Shown here one piece after another: positions 17,081 through 26,736 of a stretch of 64,000 nucleotides of DNA (positions within the stretch are counted from its first letter, which is position 1; every line of letters begins with the position of its first letter). A program made the position numbers and the translations under genes. The stretch lies in the NCBI GenBank assembly GCA_018814405.1, contig JAHIZO010000009.1:124001-188000 (forward strand), given 5' to 3'. The notes under the pieces were generated by a model, which searched no databases, was not told where the DNA came from, and saw only the letters and a list, made by a program, of their open reading frames with translations. The stretch is from Gammaproteobacteria bacterium. Its GTDB lineage: Bacteria; Pseudomonadota; Gammaproteobacteria; Burkholderiales; Gallionellaceae.

Positions 17081-17764
17081 TCACTCCATCGAAATTCGCA
17101 ACGCTTGGGCTGCCACAAAAGGCGAGAACACCAGCGCAAACAACAAGAACGCACCCAACAACGACAAATTGGATGCCGCGTCCATACCACCACTAACTGC
17201 CTCGACTGCACCCGCACCAAAGATCAGCACAGGGATCGTCAGCGGCAACACCAGCAATGACACCAGTACACCGCCACCGCGCAAACCCAAGGTCAGCGCC
17301 GCGCCGACCGCACCGATCATGCTCAGCACCGGCGTACCCAACAGCAAAGCCAGCATCAACACACCGATCGCATCTGCAGGCATGTCGAACTGCAGACCCA
17401 GCACCGGTGCGATCAACACCAGCGGCAGACCGGACAACATCCAGTGTGCAACGATCTTGCCCAGCACCATCACGGTCAGCGATTGCGGCGCCAACATCAT
17501 CTGTTCCAGCGTGCCGTCGATATGGTCTGCCGAGAACATGCGCGGCAACGACAACATCGATGACAGCAAAGCCGCGACCCACAACACACCACCGGCCATC
17601 TTGCGCAACATATCCGGCTCCGGCCCTACGCCCAGCGGGAACAGACTGACCACCATCACGAAGAAGATCAGTGTGGTCAGCACGTCAGCACGACGACGCA
17701 TCGCCAGCAACAGATCACGCCTGATCACCAAACCCAATAAACCGAACACGGTGAGACGGCTCAT
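17081..17764 (-). CDS. ccmB: Haem exporter membrane subunit CcmB
   Basis: 227 aa, six membrane helices, the permease partner of the CcmA ATPase. The sequence RMFSADHIDGTLEQMMLAP in the first periplasmic/cytoplasmic loop is characteristic of CcmB. The start codon (ATG at 17764) overlaps the stop of a 34-codon reading frame that fills the space after ccmA, and the gene ends 6 bases before ccmC. Confidence 0.95.
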   Translation of the reverse strand: MSRLTVFGLLGLVIRRDLLLAMRRRADVLTTLIFFVMVVSLFPLGVGPEPDMLRKMAGGVLWVAALLSSMLSLPRMFSADHIDGTLEQMMLAPQSLTVMVLGKIVAHWMLSGLPLVLIAPVLGLQFDMPADAIGVLMLALLLGTPVLSMIGAVGAALTLGLRGGGVLVSLLVLPLTIPVLIFGAGAVEAVSGGMDAASNLSLLGAFLLFALVFSPFVAAQALRISME

Positions 17765-17865
17765 GACTGCAGCGCCTCCGACACGTTACTGGCGCAGCCA
17801 GCCGTTTGCGGGAGGAGGCGCCATGCTGTCATTCCTTCATCCTTTACTTCCACGCAACTCGTCAT
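17761..17865 (-). CDS. Candidate 34-aa small protein bridging ccmA and ccmB
   Basis: Reading frame of 34 codons plus stop that I read directly from the minus strand. Its ATG (17865) overlaps the ccmA stop as ATGA, and its own TGA overlaps the ccmB ATG, again as ATGA. It fills exactly the only wide gap of the operon and repeats the coupling seen at five other junctions. No Shine-Dalgarno is obvious at its start, so it would rely on re-initiation. The product (starts MTSCVEVKDEG, ends NVSEALQS) has two cysteines, no membrane helix, and no similarity I recognise. It could be a translational bridge rather than a functional protein; a 35-codon open stretch can also arise by chance. Confidence 0.4.
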   Translation of the reverse strand: MTSCVEVKDEGMTAWRLLPQTAGCASNVSEALQS

Positions 17866-18491
17866 GACAGCAACAACTCCCGTGTTTCGATACCCGCCAC
17901 ATGCAAAGGTTGATGCGTGGTAAATATCGCCATGCCGCCGTTCGACAGATGTTCTCCAATAAGTTCCTGCATGAGGTCGACTGCCCCCACATCAAGTGCG
18001 GTCAAAGGCTCATCCAATATCCACAAAGCGGCATCGACCACCAGCAAGCGACTCAGTGCAACACGGCGTCGCTGACCTTGTGAGAGCACGCGCACCGGCA
18101 GATGTTCCTTGCGGCGCAACCCCATGCGGCGCAGTGCATCCAGCGCAGATTTCTCGCTCAACTGCACACCGGCCAGGCCAGCTGTCAGCAGCAGATTCTC
18201 CAGCGCACTCAATTCATCCTTGATCGCGTTCAGGTGACCGAGATAGCAAGTCTGCGCGTGGAAATCCTCGTCCCATTCTTCGACATTGCGTCCACACCAG
18301 TGCACCGCACCGGCGACCGGTTGCACGAAGCCGCACAATGCGCGCAGCAAGGTCGTCTTGCCCTTGCCGTTCTCGCCCTGCACCTGCATCAGTTCACCCC
18401 CGGAGAGCGTGAAGCTGAGACCGCTGAACAGGCGATGGTCGCCACGTTCACAGGCCAGATCGATCACTTCCAGTATCGGGGATGCTTGCAT
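17862..18491 (-). CDS. ccmA: Haem exporter ATP-binding subunit CcmA
   Basis: ABC ATPase whose ATP hydrolysis releases holo-CcmE from CcmC. Start at the ATG at 18491 with AGGAT just upstream gives 209 aa, the family length; the frame stays open to 18575 but adds a tail unlike CcmA. Seen: Walker A GENGKGKT at residues 39-46 (Lys in the slot usually Ser/Ala), signature LSQGQRRRVALSRL, Walker B LWILDEPL, and a C-terminal TTHQPL switch histidine. First gene of the ccm operon, with a perfect -10 box about 40 bases upstream. Confidence 0.94.
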   Translation of the reverse strand: MQASPILEVIDLACERGDHRLFSGLSFTLSGGELMQVQGENGKGKTTLLRALCGFVQPVAGAVHWCGRNVEEWDEDFHAQTCYLGHLNAIKDELSALENLLLTAGLAGVQLSEKSALDALRRMGLRRKEHLPVRVLSQGQRRRVALSRLLVVDAALWILDEPLTALDVGAVDLMQELIGEHLSNGGMAIFTTHQPLHVAGIETRELLLS

Positions 18492-18528
18492 GGATCCTGC
18501 GGTTCGGCTCAATAAAAATGAACGCGGG

Positions 18529-18534
18529 ATTATA
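18529..18534 (-). promoter_or_regulatory. -10 box of the probable ccm operon promoter
   Basis: Minus-strand TATAAT lies 38 bases before the ccmA start and just past the ppiD terminator. No good -35 hexamer is found 16-18 bases further upstream, so it may need an activator. Confidence 0.4.
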
Positions 18535-18596
18535 TACGATAGCGCCCACCCCATGCGCCGCCCCTTGACCGCCATTCCCTAAGGCTTTGCACAATG

Positions 18597-18623
18597 AAAA
18601 ACGCCGCTCGGTGAGCGGCGTTT
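18597..18623 (-). terminator. Rho-independent terminator after ppiD
   Basis: Hairpin AAACGCCGCTC-GGT-GAGCGGCGTTT (18599-18623), followed on the minus strand by a T-run. It lies 23 bases past the ppiD stop and insulates the ccm promoter. Confidence 0.85.
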
Positions 18624-18645
18624 CTGTTCAGACCTAAAAACTTGA

Positions 18646-20535
18646 TCAATTCGGGCTCTCGTCGACAAAAGCCTTCATCGTGATATCCGCACCCGATTTG
18701 GCGTTTGCCAGATAGGCGGACAGCAGCGCCTCGCCGGTGACCTGACGCATCTGCTGCGTATAGCGTTCACGCTTGGCCGGATCGATGTTCTCTACATCCT
18801 TGACTGCATCGATACGTGCGATGACATAACCGTTCTTTGCATCCACCACGCCCACATAGGCAGGCAGCTTGCCGGTATCGGCCAGGAATATCTGGTGTGT
18901 CAGTGACGGATCGAGATCGGAGCGCTGCGAACGCGACAGCTTCAGGGCTGTCTTCCAGACCATCTTGCGCTGCTCGCCAGCCTGCAAAGCAGCCAGCGTC
19001 TGCTTGCCCTGCTCTTCCGCTGCCTGCAATGCAGCTTGATGCTGCAACAACTTGCGGATACCGGAAGCCACTTCTTCGTATGGACGCACCGAAGCAGGTT
19101 GATGTGATGTGACATGGGCAGCCAGCAGGGTGTTCGGCTTCACTTCAACCGCAGCGGTATTACGCTTGTTCTTTACGGCATCTTCAGAGAAGACGGCTTG
19201 CATCACTTTGGCTGTCCACAGGTCACCGGGTTGCTGATCACGGCTCAACCATTGACCCGACACCACTTTGGCCCCGACCAGTTCGGCAGCAGGCTGCAGA
19301 CTGTCGCTCTGTTCATACACCGTGTCATTGAAACGTTCCGCGAGTTCGGCGAATTTGTCCGCCGCTTGTTGCGCACGCAGACGCTGCTCGATCAGTGCGC
19401 TCACTTCTTTCAGCGGCTGCGCTTTGGAAGGCTCGACCGCAGTCACCTTGATGATGTGATAACCGAAATCGGTCTGCACCAGATCGCTGACCTGGCCGAC
19501 CTTCATCGAGAACACCGCCTCGTCGAACGGCTTGACCATCATGCCGCGAGCGAACATACCCAGATCACCGCCATTCGCTGCCGAACCGGGGTCTTGCGAA
19601 CTCTCTTTGGCCAAAGCCGCGAATTTGGAGGGCGCCGCTTTCACATCCGCCAGCAGTTGCTCGGCCTTTGCCTTTGCAGCCTGCTTTTCAGCATCGCTCG
19701 CTTGCGTGGCGACCGAGATCAGGATGTGTGAAGCCTGACGCTGCTCCAGGGTACTGAACTCGTTCAGATGCTCGTCGTAATAGCGTTTCACTTCTGCTTC
19801 CGTCGGATCGATCTTGTCTGCCAAGGCATCGGCAGAGAACACCACATAATCAACTTGTGCACGCTCCGGCAACTCGAACTGCTGAGGATTTTGCTCGTAG
19901 TACTGCTGCGCATCGGCATCCGCCACGACTGCATTCTTCAGGAAGACATCCAGACCGAGCGTCGCGACAGAAACCACACGCTGCTGCTCGTTGAGACGGA
20001 TCAATGTGTCGGCAGTCGTATCCGCCGCAAAGCCGTTCTGCGCATACGCATCGGTCAATTGGCGATTGAGGATGTCCTGACGCACACGATATTCGAACAG
20101 TTCCGGCGACATGCCCTGTACTCGCAAGGCTGCCTCGTAGGACTGCTTGTCGAAACGGCCGTCCTTCTGGAATGCGCCGACACCGGCGATGATCTGGGCG
20201 ATCTGCTCGTCGCTCACCATCAAACCTTCTTCCTTGGCTTTCTCCAGCAACAGATGCTGCGTAGCCAGACCTTCCAAAACGGAACGCTTGATCTCGGCGC
20301 GATCGAACAAGGCGGGATCGAAGTTCTCCCCAGCCAGCTCTTGCATGCGACGACGCTGCTGCATCAGCGCATCCTCGAATTCTGCCTGACCGATCTGCTT
20401 CCCGTTCACCGTCGCCATCACGCCGACATCTCCGGAATTCTGATAGGAATCTACGCCCCACAATGCGAAAGGCAAAATGATGAGCGCTAGTACGACCTGT
20501 ACTACACGCTTTCTTTCATGCACGAAATCGAACAT
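18646..20535 (-). CDS. ppiD: Membrane-anchored periplasmic folding factor PpiD (SurA_N/parvulin)
   Basis: Periplasmic chaperone bound to the inner membrane, helping exported proteins leave the Sec translocon. Start at the ATG at 20535 gives 629 aa beginning [10 protein letters not shown], with a single membrane helix at about 12-30 ([18 protein letters not shown]), just like PpiD. A SurA-N-like helical region covers 35-200. A parvulin rotamase domain covers about 260-360 ([31 protein letters not shown]). The remaining C-terminal part is helical. Monocistronic, ending in a hairpin terminator; the tRNA operon terminator lies just upstream. Confidence 0.92.
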   Translation of the reverse strand: MFDFVHERKRVVQVVLALIILPFALWGVDSYQNSGDVGVMATVNGKQIGQAEFEDALMQQRRRMQELAGENFDPALFDRAEIKRSVLEGLATQHLLLEKAKEEGLMVSDEQIAQIIAGVGAFQKDGRFDKQSYEAALRVQGMSPELFEYRVRQDILNRQLTDAYAQNGFAADTTADTLIRLNEQQRVVSVATLGLDVFLKNAVVADADAQQYYEQNPQQFELPERAQVDYVVFSADALADKIDPTEAEVKRYYDEHLNEFSTLEQRQASHILISVATQASDAEKQAAKAKAEQLLADVKAAPSKFAALAKESSQDPGSAANGGDLGMFARGMMVKPFDEAVFSMKVGQVSDLVQTDFGYHIIKVTAVEPSKAQPLKEVSALIEQRLRAQQAADKFAELAERFNDTVYEQSDSLQPAAELVGAKVVSGQWLSRDQQPGDLWTAKVMQAVFSEDAVKNKRNTAAVEVKPNTLLAAHVTSHQPASVRPYEEVASGIRKLLQHQAALQAAEEQGKQTLAALQAGEQRKMVWKTALKLSRSQRSDLDPSLTHQIFLADTGKLPAYVGVVDAKNGYVIARIDAVKDVENIDPAKRERYTQQMRQVTGEALLSAYLANAKSGADITMKAFVDESPN

Positions 20536-20582
20536 AGCGACACCTGTTTCAATAGACGAATGCGAATATCGCATTACATATG

Positions 20583-20609
20583 AAAAAAGGCGAACTTTCG
20601 TTCGCCTTT
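20583..20609 (-). terminator. Terminator of the tRNA-Val/tRNA-Asp operon
   Basis: Hairpin AAAGGCGAAC-TTTC-GTTCGCCTTT followed on the minus strand by six Ts, directly after the CCA end of tRNA-Asp. Confidence 0.85.
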
Positions 20610-20612
20610 GTT

Positions 20613-20689
20613 TGGCGGAGTGGACGGGACTCGAACCCGCGACCCCCGGCGTGACAGGCCGGTATTCTAACCAACTGAACTACCACTCC
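20613..20689 (-). tRNA. tRNA-Asp (GTC)
   Basis: 77 bases including an encoded CCA end. Acceptor stem GGAGTGG/CCACTCC, D-arm AGTTCAGTTGGTTAGA, anticodon loop CTGTCAC giving anticodon GTC, T-arm GGTTCGAGTCC. Second gene of a two-tRNA transcript. Confidence 0.97.
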
Positions 20690-20720
20690 ATAAACTTTTA
20701 CTACTCATCCACCATGTCAC

Positions 20721-20796
20721 TGGTGGGTGCTGACGGGTTCGAACCGCCGACCATCGCCTTGTAAGGGCGGTGCTCTACCAGCTGAGCTAAGCACCC
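20721..20796 (-). tRNA. tRNA-Val (TAC)
   Basis: 76 bases with encoded CCA. Acceptor stem GGGTGCT/AGCACCC, D-arm AGCTCAGCTGGTAGAG, anticodon loop CTTACAA giving anticodon TAC, T-arm GGTTCGAACCC. First gene of the transcript that continues into tRNA-Asp 31 bases later. Confidence 0.97.
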
Positions 20797-20810
20797 CTGG
20801 AAAGCGGCGC

Positions 20811-20838
20811 ATTATACAGAAAGTTTTCTTTTTGCCAA
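20811..20838 (-). promoter_or_regulatory. Sigma-70 promoter of the tRNA-Val/Asp operon
   Basis: Minus-strand TTGGCA (20833-20838), 16-base spacer, perfect TATAAT (20811-20816), then a GC-rich discriminator GCGCCGC as in stringently controlled stable-RNA promoters. Predicted start about 8 bases before tRNA-Val. Confidence 0.8.
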
Positions 20839-20878
20839 CGACCGCGCGCAAAAAAACTTTCACTGGTTCGTACTGCCA

Positions 20879-20921
20879 AACAAATACGCGGCGGCGATGT
20901 TCTCGCCGCCGCGTATTTGTT
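20879..20921 (-). terminator. Strong hairpin after lon
   Basis: Perfect 19-base-pair stem (20879-20897 with 20903-20921) around a 5-base loop, 5 bases past the lon stop. It is followed only by a short T-run (TTT), so termination is likely but not textbook. Confidence 0.75.
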
Positions 20922-20925
20922 CAGA

Positions 20926-23334
20926 TCAATGCTTGACTGCAGCCGGTGTGGTTGCGTCAACGATCGCCGGGGCAGCCGCATCAGCTGCCACCTCCGGCAA
21001 CGGTTCCGGCTTGCGCTCCAAAGCGATCTCCAGCACCTGCTCGATCCACTTCACGGGGTGGATATCGAGCTTGTTCTTCACATTGTCCGGAATCTCCACC
21101 AGATCTTTCACATTCTCTTCCGGAATCAGCACGACCTTGATACCGCCGCGCTGTGCCGCCAGCAACTTTTCTTTCAAGCCGCCGATCGGCAGCACCTCGC
21201 CACGCAGGGTGATCTCGCCGGTCATCGCCACATCGGCGCGCACCGGGATGTCGGTCAGAGCAGACACCATGGCGGTGCAGATGCCGATACCGGCACTCGG
21301 GCCATCCTTGGGTGTCGCACCTTCCGGCAAGTGGATGTGCAAATCTTTCTTCTCGTAGAAGCTCTCCGGGATACCCAGTGTGCGCGCACGACGACGGACG
21401 ACGCTCAGCGCAGCCTGGATGGACTCCTGCATCACTTCACCCAACTTGCCGGTAGTGGTGGTCTTGCCCTTGCCCGGCAGCACCGCCGTCTCGATGGTCA
21501 GCAATTCTCCGCCGACTTCAGTCCATGCCAGACCGGTGACCTGACCGACCTGGTTGTTCTTCTCGGCGATACCGTAACTGTAACGACGCACGCCCAGATA
21601 CTTGTCCAGATTACGTGCCGTGACCGTGACCTTCTTCGCCTCGCCTTTGATCAGCAGGGCCTTCACGATCTTGCGGCAGATCTTGGACAGCTCACGTTCC
21701 AGTCCGCGCACACCAGCCTCGCGCGTGTAGTAACGCAGGATGTCGCGAATCGCGCTCTCGGAGACGCTGGCCTCTTCCGGCTTCAGACCGCTGTTCTTGA
21801 TCGCTTTGGGCAACAGATAACGAGTCGCGATATTGACCTTCTCGTCTTCCGTGTAACTCGACACATGGATCACTTCCATACGGTCGAGCAGCGGGCCGGG
21901 GATGTTCATGCTGTTGGAAGTGGCGACGAACATCACGTCGGACAGGTCGTATTCGACCTCGACATAGTGGTCGACGAAAGTATGGTTCTGCTCTGGATCG
22001 AGCACCTCCAGCAACGCAGATGACGGATCGCCACGGAAGTCCATGCCCATCTTGTCCACTTCATCCAGCAGGAACAGCGGGTTCTTCACCGCGACCTTGC
22101 TCATGTTCTGCAGGATCTTGCCCGGCATGGAACCGATGTAGGTACGGCGGTGACCACGTATCTCGGATTCGTCGCGCACACCGCCCAGCGACATGCGCAC
22201 GAACTTGCGGTTGGTGGCACGTGCGATGGATTGACCCAGCGATGTCTTACCCACGCCCGGAGGGCCGACCAAGCAGAGGATAGGCGCCTTCATCTTGTCC
22301 ACACGCTGCTGCACGGCCAGATATTCGACGATGCGTTCTTTTACTTTGTCCAGACCATAGTGATCCGCTTCCAGAATGTCTTCGGCATGCTTGAGATCGG
22401 TATCGATCTTGGTCTTCTTCTTCCACGGCAGACCGATCAGCACATCGATATAGTTGCGCACCACGGTCGCCTCGGCAGACATGGGTGACATCAGACGCAG
22501 CTTCTTCAATTCAGCTTCGGCTTTGGCGCGCGCATCCTTGGGCATGTGCGCAGCCTTGATCTTCTTCTCGACCTCTTCAATGTCGGCACCGTCCTCGCCC
22601 TCGCCCAGTTCTTTCTGGATGGCTTTGACTTGCTCGTTCAGGTAGTACTCGCGCTGACTCTTCTCCATCTGGCGCTTGACGCGGCCGCGGATGCGCTTCT
22701 CGACCTGCATGATGTCCAGCTCGGCTTCCAGCAGGCCCAGCAGATGCTCCAGACGCTTGCGTACGTCGAAGATCTCCAGCACTTCCTGTTTCTGCTCCAG
22801 CTTGAGTGGCAGGTGTGCCGCAATGGTGTCGGCCAGACGGCCGGCATCGTCGATACCCGCCAGCGAAGTCAGTATCTCCGGCGGAATCTTCTTGTTCAGT
22901 TTGACGTATTGATCGAACTGGCTGATCAGCGCACGGCGCATCGCCTCGGCTTCGCTGTCAGGATGCTCGTCCACTGGGATCGCCTCGATGCTGGCATCCA
23001 GATGCGATTTATCGTCGAACACATCGATCACACGGGCGCGCTGCGTACCTTCCACCAGCACTTTGACAGTGCCATCTGGCAGCTTGAGCATCTGCAGGAT
23101 ATTGGCGATGCTGCCGATGCGGTAGATATCTTCGGTGGCCGGTTCGTCCTTGGCTGCAGATTTCTGCGCGACCAGCACGATACTCTTGCCCGCTTCCATC
23201 GCGGCCTCAAGTGCCTTGATGGACTTGGCGCGACCGACGAACAACGGGATGACCATGTGCGGAAATACCACTACGTCGCGCAAAGGCAACAGCGGGTACT
23301 GGTCTGAAGGAGGCTTGTTTTCGAGTTCGGTCAT
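20926..23334 (-). CDS. lon: ATP-dependent protease La (Lon)
   Basis: Cytosolic AAA+ protease for misfolded and regulatory proteins. 802 aa from the ATG at 23334; a GTG start at 23370 would add 12 residues and neither has a strong ribosome binding site. N-terminal Lon substrate domain ([21 protein letters not shown]), AAA+ module with Walker [12 protein letters not shown] near residue 355, and the protease domain with catalytic Ser in DGPSAGIGI near 678 and Lys in [10 protein letters not shown]. The Ala/Pro-rich C-terminus is variable. It follows clpX by 81 bases in the tig-clpP-clpX-lon order common to proteobacteria. Confidence 0.97.
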   Translation of the reverse strand: MTELENKPPSDQYPLLPLRDVVVFPHMVIPLFVGRAKSIKALEAAMEAGKSIVLVAQKSAAKDEPATEDIYRIGSIANILQMLKLPDGTVKVLVEGTQRARVIDVFDDKSHLDASIEAIPVDEHPDSEAEAMRRALISQFDQYVKLNKKIPPEILTSLAGIDDAGRLADTIAAHLPLKLEQKQEVLEIFDVRKRLEHLLGLLEAELDIMQVEKRIRGRVKRQMEKSQREYYLNEQVKAIQKELGEGEDGADIEEVEKKIKAAHMPKDARAKAEAELKKLRLMSPMSAEATVVRNYIDVLIGLPWKKKTKIDTDLKHAEDILEADHYGLDKVKERIVEYLAVQQRVDKMKAPILCLVGPPGVGKTSLGQSIARATNRKFVRMSLGGVRDESEIRGHRRTYIGSMPGKILQNMSKVAVKNPLFLLDEVDKMGMDFRGDPSSALLEVLDPEQNHTFVDHYVEVEYDLSDVMFVATSNSMNIPGPLLDRMEVIHVSSYTEDEKVNIATRYLLPKAIKNSGLKPEEASVSESAIRDILRYYTREAGVRGLERELSKICRKIVKALLIKGEAKKVTVTARNLDKYLGVRRYSYGIAEKNNQVGQVTGLAWTEVGGELLTIETAVLPGKGKTTTTGKLGEVMQESIQAALSVVRRRARTLGIPESFYEKKDLHIHLPEGATPKDGPSAGIGICTAMVSALTDIPVRADVAMTGEITLRGEVLPIGGLKEKLLAAQRGGIKVVLIPEENVKDLVEIPDNVKNKLDIHPVKWIEQVLEIALERKPEPLPEVAADAAAPAIVDATTPAAVKH

Positions 23335-23415
23335 GGCAGTCACTTCGCTATAAAAGGTTGTGTTCGCCACATTGGGCCGGGGCCGAATAAATCAACCCCT
23401 CCCATTACATGGATT

Positions 23416-24675
23416 TCATGCAGCTTTGGGGGTATCCGCGTACATCACGATAGGCTGTATCTCGCCTGCTCCGTTCTCATCCAACACCACTTTATCGACA
23501 TTCTCAGCAGTTGGCAGATCGAACATGGTATCCAGCAGCGCCAGTTCCAGGATAGAGCGCAGGCCACGCGCACCGGTCTTGCGTGCCAGCGCTTTCTTGG
23601 CGATGGCGTTCAGCACGCCCTCGCGGAACTCTAGCTCGACACCTTCCATCGCAAACAGTTTTTGATATTGCTTGGTCAGCGCGTTCTTCGGTTCGGACAG
23701 GATCTTGATCAGCGCAGCTTCATCTAGGCCTTCCAATGTCGCCACTACCGGCAAACGGCCGACGAACTCAGGAATCAGACCAAATTTGATCAGATCTTCC
23801 GGCTCGACCAGACTGAATGTCTTGCCAACATCCTTTTCGTCATCGCGCTTGGCCACGTTGGCGGAGAAACCGATACCGGCTTTCTCGGAACGATTGCGAA
23901 TCACCTTCTCCAAGCCGTCGAACGCGCCGCCGCATACGAACAGGATGTTGGAGGTGTCCACTTGCAGGAACTCTGTGTTCGGATGCTTGCGTCCACCCTG
24001 CGGCGGGATCGATGCCTTGGTTCCTTCGATCAGCTTGAGCAGTGCCTGCTGCACACCCTCGCCCGACACGTCACGCGTGATGGAAGGGTTATCCGACTTG
24101 CGCGAGATCTTGTCGATCTCGTCGATGTAGACGATGCCGCGCTGGGCTTTCTCCACATCGTAATCGCAGGCTTGCAGCAATTTCTGGATGATGTTCTCTA
24201 CATCTTCACCGACGTATCCGGCCTCAGTCAACGTTGTGGCATCTGCCATCACGAACGGCACATTCAACAGACGGGCCAGCGTCTGTGCCAGCAAAGTCTT
24301 GCCGGAACCGGTCGGACCGATCAGCAAGATGTTGCTCTTCGACAGCTCAACACCATCGTCATCGTTCTTGTGATTCAAACGCTTGTAGTGGTTATAGACC
24401 GCAACCGAGAGGATCTTCTTCGCCGTCGGCTGGCCGATCACATACTCGTCCAGTCGTGCGCAGATCTCATGCGGTGTCGGCAGTTCCTTCTTCTCGGCAT
24501 TCTCGCCGCCGATGGCATTCTGCGTTTCCTCACGGATGATGTCATTGCACAACGAGATGCATTCGTCACAGACGAACACCGATGGTCCGGCGATCAGCTT
24601 CTTCACCTCATGCTGGCTCTTGCCACAGAAGGAGCAATACAACAGCTTCTCACCCTTGTTATTTTCCGATGTCAT
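23416..24675 (-). CDS. clpX: ATP-dependent Clp protease ATP-binding subunit ClpX
   Basis: Hexameric AAA+ unfoldase that feeds substrates to ClpP. 419 aa. Zinc-binding domain with Cys14, Cys17, Cys36 and Cys39; Walker A GPTGSGKT near residue 117; pore loop GYVGEDVE; Walker [11 protein letters not shown]; and the ClpP-binding IGF-type loop region. 43 bases downstream of clpP, on the same strand. Confidence 0.97.
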   Translation of the reverse strand: MTSENNKGEKLLYCSFCGKSQHEVKKLIAGPSVFVCDECISLCNDIIREETQNAIGGENAEKKELPTPHEICARLDEYVIGQPTAKKILSVAVYNHYKRLNHKNDDDGVELSKSNILLIGPTGSGKTLLAQTLARLLNVPFVMADATTLTEAGYVGEDVENIIQKLLQACDYDVEKAQRGIVYIDEIDKISRKSDNPSITRDVSGEGVQQALLKLIEGTKASIPPQGGRKHPNTEFLQVDTSNILFVCGGAFDGLEKVIRNRSEKAGIGFSANVAKRDDEKDVGKTFSLVEPEDLIKFGLIPEFVGRLPVVATLEGLDEAALIKILSEPKNALTKQYQKLFAMEGVELEFREGVLNAIAKKALARKTGARGLRSILELALLDTMFDLPTAENVDKVVLDENGAGEIQPIVMYADTPKAA

Positions 24676-24718
24676 CTTTATACCTCCATGCCGGTTACTC
24701 GGCAGTCAGTCTTTCTAA

Positions 24719-25345
24719 TCAAGCTCGTTTATCCAAGACCTTGTCGATCAAACCATATTCCATCGCCTCATTCGCCGGCAGGAAATTGTCGCGCTCGCTA
24801 TCGCGTGCGATCTCTTCCACCGTGCGACCGGTATGTTCGGCCATCAGCTTATACAGTTGCTCGCGCAGGCTCAGAATGTATTTGGCGTGGATCTCGATAT
24901 CGCTCGCCTGGCCCTGGAATCCGCCCAACGGCTGATGGATCATCACAGTGGAGTTAGGTAAAGCGAAACGCTTGCCCTTCTCACCCGCCTGCAACAGGAA
25001 TGCCCCCATCGAAGCGGCCATGCCGATACACATGGTAGAGACCTGCGGCTTGATGAACTGCATCGTGTCGTAGATCGCCATACCGGCGGAGATCGAACCG
25101 CCGGGCGAGTTGATGTACAGATGGATATCCTTTTCAGGGTTCTCCGACTCTAGGAACAGCAACTGCGCCACCACCAGATTCGCCACGTGATCATTGATCG
25201 GGCCAACCAAGAAGATGATCCGCTCCTTCAGCAGACGCGAGTAGATGTCGTAGGCGCGCTCGCCACGACCACTGGTCTCGACGACCATCGGGACCAAGCC
25301 CGAATCCTGCGGTTCCATCATGTCGCTGAGTGCGCCGTACGTCAT
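24719..25345 (-). CDS. clpP: ATP-dependent Clp protease proteolytic subunit ClpP
   Basis: Serine protease that forms the 14-mer degradation chamber. Start at the ATG at 25345, two bases after the tig stop, giving 208 aa; the longer open frame overlaps tig and is not ClpP-like. Catalytic triad Ser112 (GMAASMGAF), His137 (MIHQPLGG) and Asp186 (RDSERDNF). The short N-terminal stretch before VPMVVE is the usual propeptide. Translation is probably coupled to tig. Confidence 0.97.
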   Translation of the reverse strand: MTYGALSDMMEPQDSGLVPMVVETSGRGERAYDIYSRLLKERIIFLVGPINDHVANLVVAQLLFLESENPEKDIHLYINSPGGSISAGMAIYDTMQFIKPQVSTMCIGMAASMGAFLLQAGEKGKRFALPNSTVMIHQPLGGFQGQASDIEIHAKYILSLREQLYKLMAEHTGRTVEEIARDSERDNFLPANEAMEYGLIDKVLDKRA

Positions 25346-25347
25346 TT

Positions 25348-26649
25348 TCAGTTCCCCATCAATTCGTTCAGTTTGACTTCTTGATCTGCCACCTTGGCAC
25401 CCGCCATCACCCAAGCGACAACATTGTCCTCCAACGCCAGATTCTCGAGTTCCTGCATGCGAGCAGGCTCAGCTCGGTACCAGCTACGCACTTCGTCCGG
25501 ATGTTCAAAGCTCTGGGCATATTCTTCGATCAAAGCTTCGACCTGCGCCGGTGTAGCTTTCAGGTCTTGTTGCTTCACAAGTTCAGCAAGAATCAGGCCA
25601 AGCTTCACGCGGGACTCTGCACGCTCCAGGAACATCTCAGCCGGCAGCTTCATACCCTTTGGGATCTTCATGCCGCGAGATTCCATATCGCGCACTGCCT
25701 GCTCCATCAAACGCTGTGCTTCGCCTTGCAGCAAGGATGTCGGCACGTCCAGCTGAGCCACTTTGAGCAGCACTGCCATCACGCTTTCCTTGTTGCGCAC
25801 CTTGACCCGGCGTTGCGCTTCACGACTGACATTGTCGCGAATCTCTTGTCGGAACTTCTCCACATCACCGTCAGCTACGCCGACGGATTTTACGAAGTCG
25901 GCATCGACTGCTGGCAGCTCCGGCTCTTCCACTTTATGCACCGTGATGGTGAAAGTGACTTGTTTACCCGCCACATCCTTGCCGTGGTAATCCTCGGGGA
26001 AAGTCATGTCAAAGGACTTGGTCTCGCCTGCCTTGCAACCGACGAGGGCGTTCTCGAAGTCGGCCAGCATGCGGCCGGAACCCAGCACCACTTGGAAATC
26101 CTTGGCAGAACCGCCTTCGAACGGCTCACCGTTCAAAGTACCGGTGAAATCGACGAACAATTGGTCGTCGTTCTTTGCGCCACGCTTCACTGCCTTGTAA
26201 ACCGCACGCTGCTTGCGCAGGGTATTAACGGTGTCCTCAACATCGTCTTCGCTCAAAGTGAACGCCACGCGTGTGAGGCTCTCGCCGGAGATGTCGCCGA
26301 TAACAACTTGAGGATAGACCTCGAACGTCGCACTGAACTCGATCTCGGGTGCTTTCAGGTCGGTAGTCTTGATCTCGAACTGGGGATAACCGGCCACATC
26401 CAGCTTGTTGGCGATCGCGGCTTCAGCGAACGAGCGCTGCAGGGATTCACCCAGCACTTCTTGTTGCACGGAATCGCCATATTGTTGCTCCAGCACTTTG
26501 ATCGGTGCCTTGCCGGGGCGGAAACCCGCGACTTTGGCTGTGCGGCCAAGGCGCTTCAAGCGGCTCTCAACCTCGGTACGGATCTGTTGCTGCGGGATAG
26601 TTGCGGTCAGACGGCGCTGCAGGCCGGTCAGAGTTTCTACGTTGGACAT
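25348..26649 (-). CDS. tig: Trigger factor
   Basis: Ribosome-bound chaperone with peptidyl-prolyl isomerase activity. 433 aa. N-terminal ribosome-binding domain with the signature-like [17 protein letters not shown] near residues 42-58, an FKBP-type domain at about 160-245 ([16 protein letters not shown]), and the helical C-terminal arm domain. First gene of the tig-clpP-clpX run; the 87 bases between it and glgP hold no clear terminator. Confidence 0.97.
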   Translation of the reverse strand: MSNVETLTGLQRRLTATIPQQQIRTEVESRLKRLGRTAKVAGFRPGKAPIKVLEQQYGDSVQQEVLGESLQRSFAEAAIANKLDVAGYPQFEIKTTDLKAPEIEFSATFEVYPQVVIGDISGESLTRVAFTLSEDDVEDTVNTLRKQRAVYKAVKRGAKNDDQLFVDFTGTLNGEPFEGGSAKDFQVVLGSGRMLADFENALVGCKAGETKSFDMTFPEDYHGKDVAGKQVTFTITVHKVEEPELPAVDADFVKSVGVADGDVEKFRQEIRDNVSREAQRRVKVRNKESVMAVLLKVAQLDVPTSLLQGEAQRLMEQAVRDMESRGMKIPKGMKLPAEMFLERAESRVKLGLILAELVKQQDLKATPAQVEALIEEYAQSFEHPDEVRSWYRAEPARMQELENLALEDNVVAWVMAGAKVADQEVKLNELMGN

Positions 26650-26736
26650 ACTGATTCCTTCAAATATAGGGAGACATACGACAATTGAGTCGCTGCGAAT
26701 GATACATCAAAGCGGATAAAACGACCTTACCCCGCG

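Noticed and set aside
23335-23415. Heat-shock (sigma-32) promoter before lon
   Set aside because: No sequence close to the CTTGAA and CCCCAT boxes at proper spacing could be found in the clpX-lon gap.
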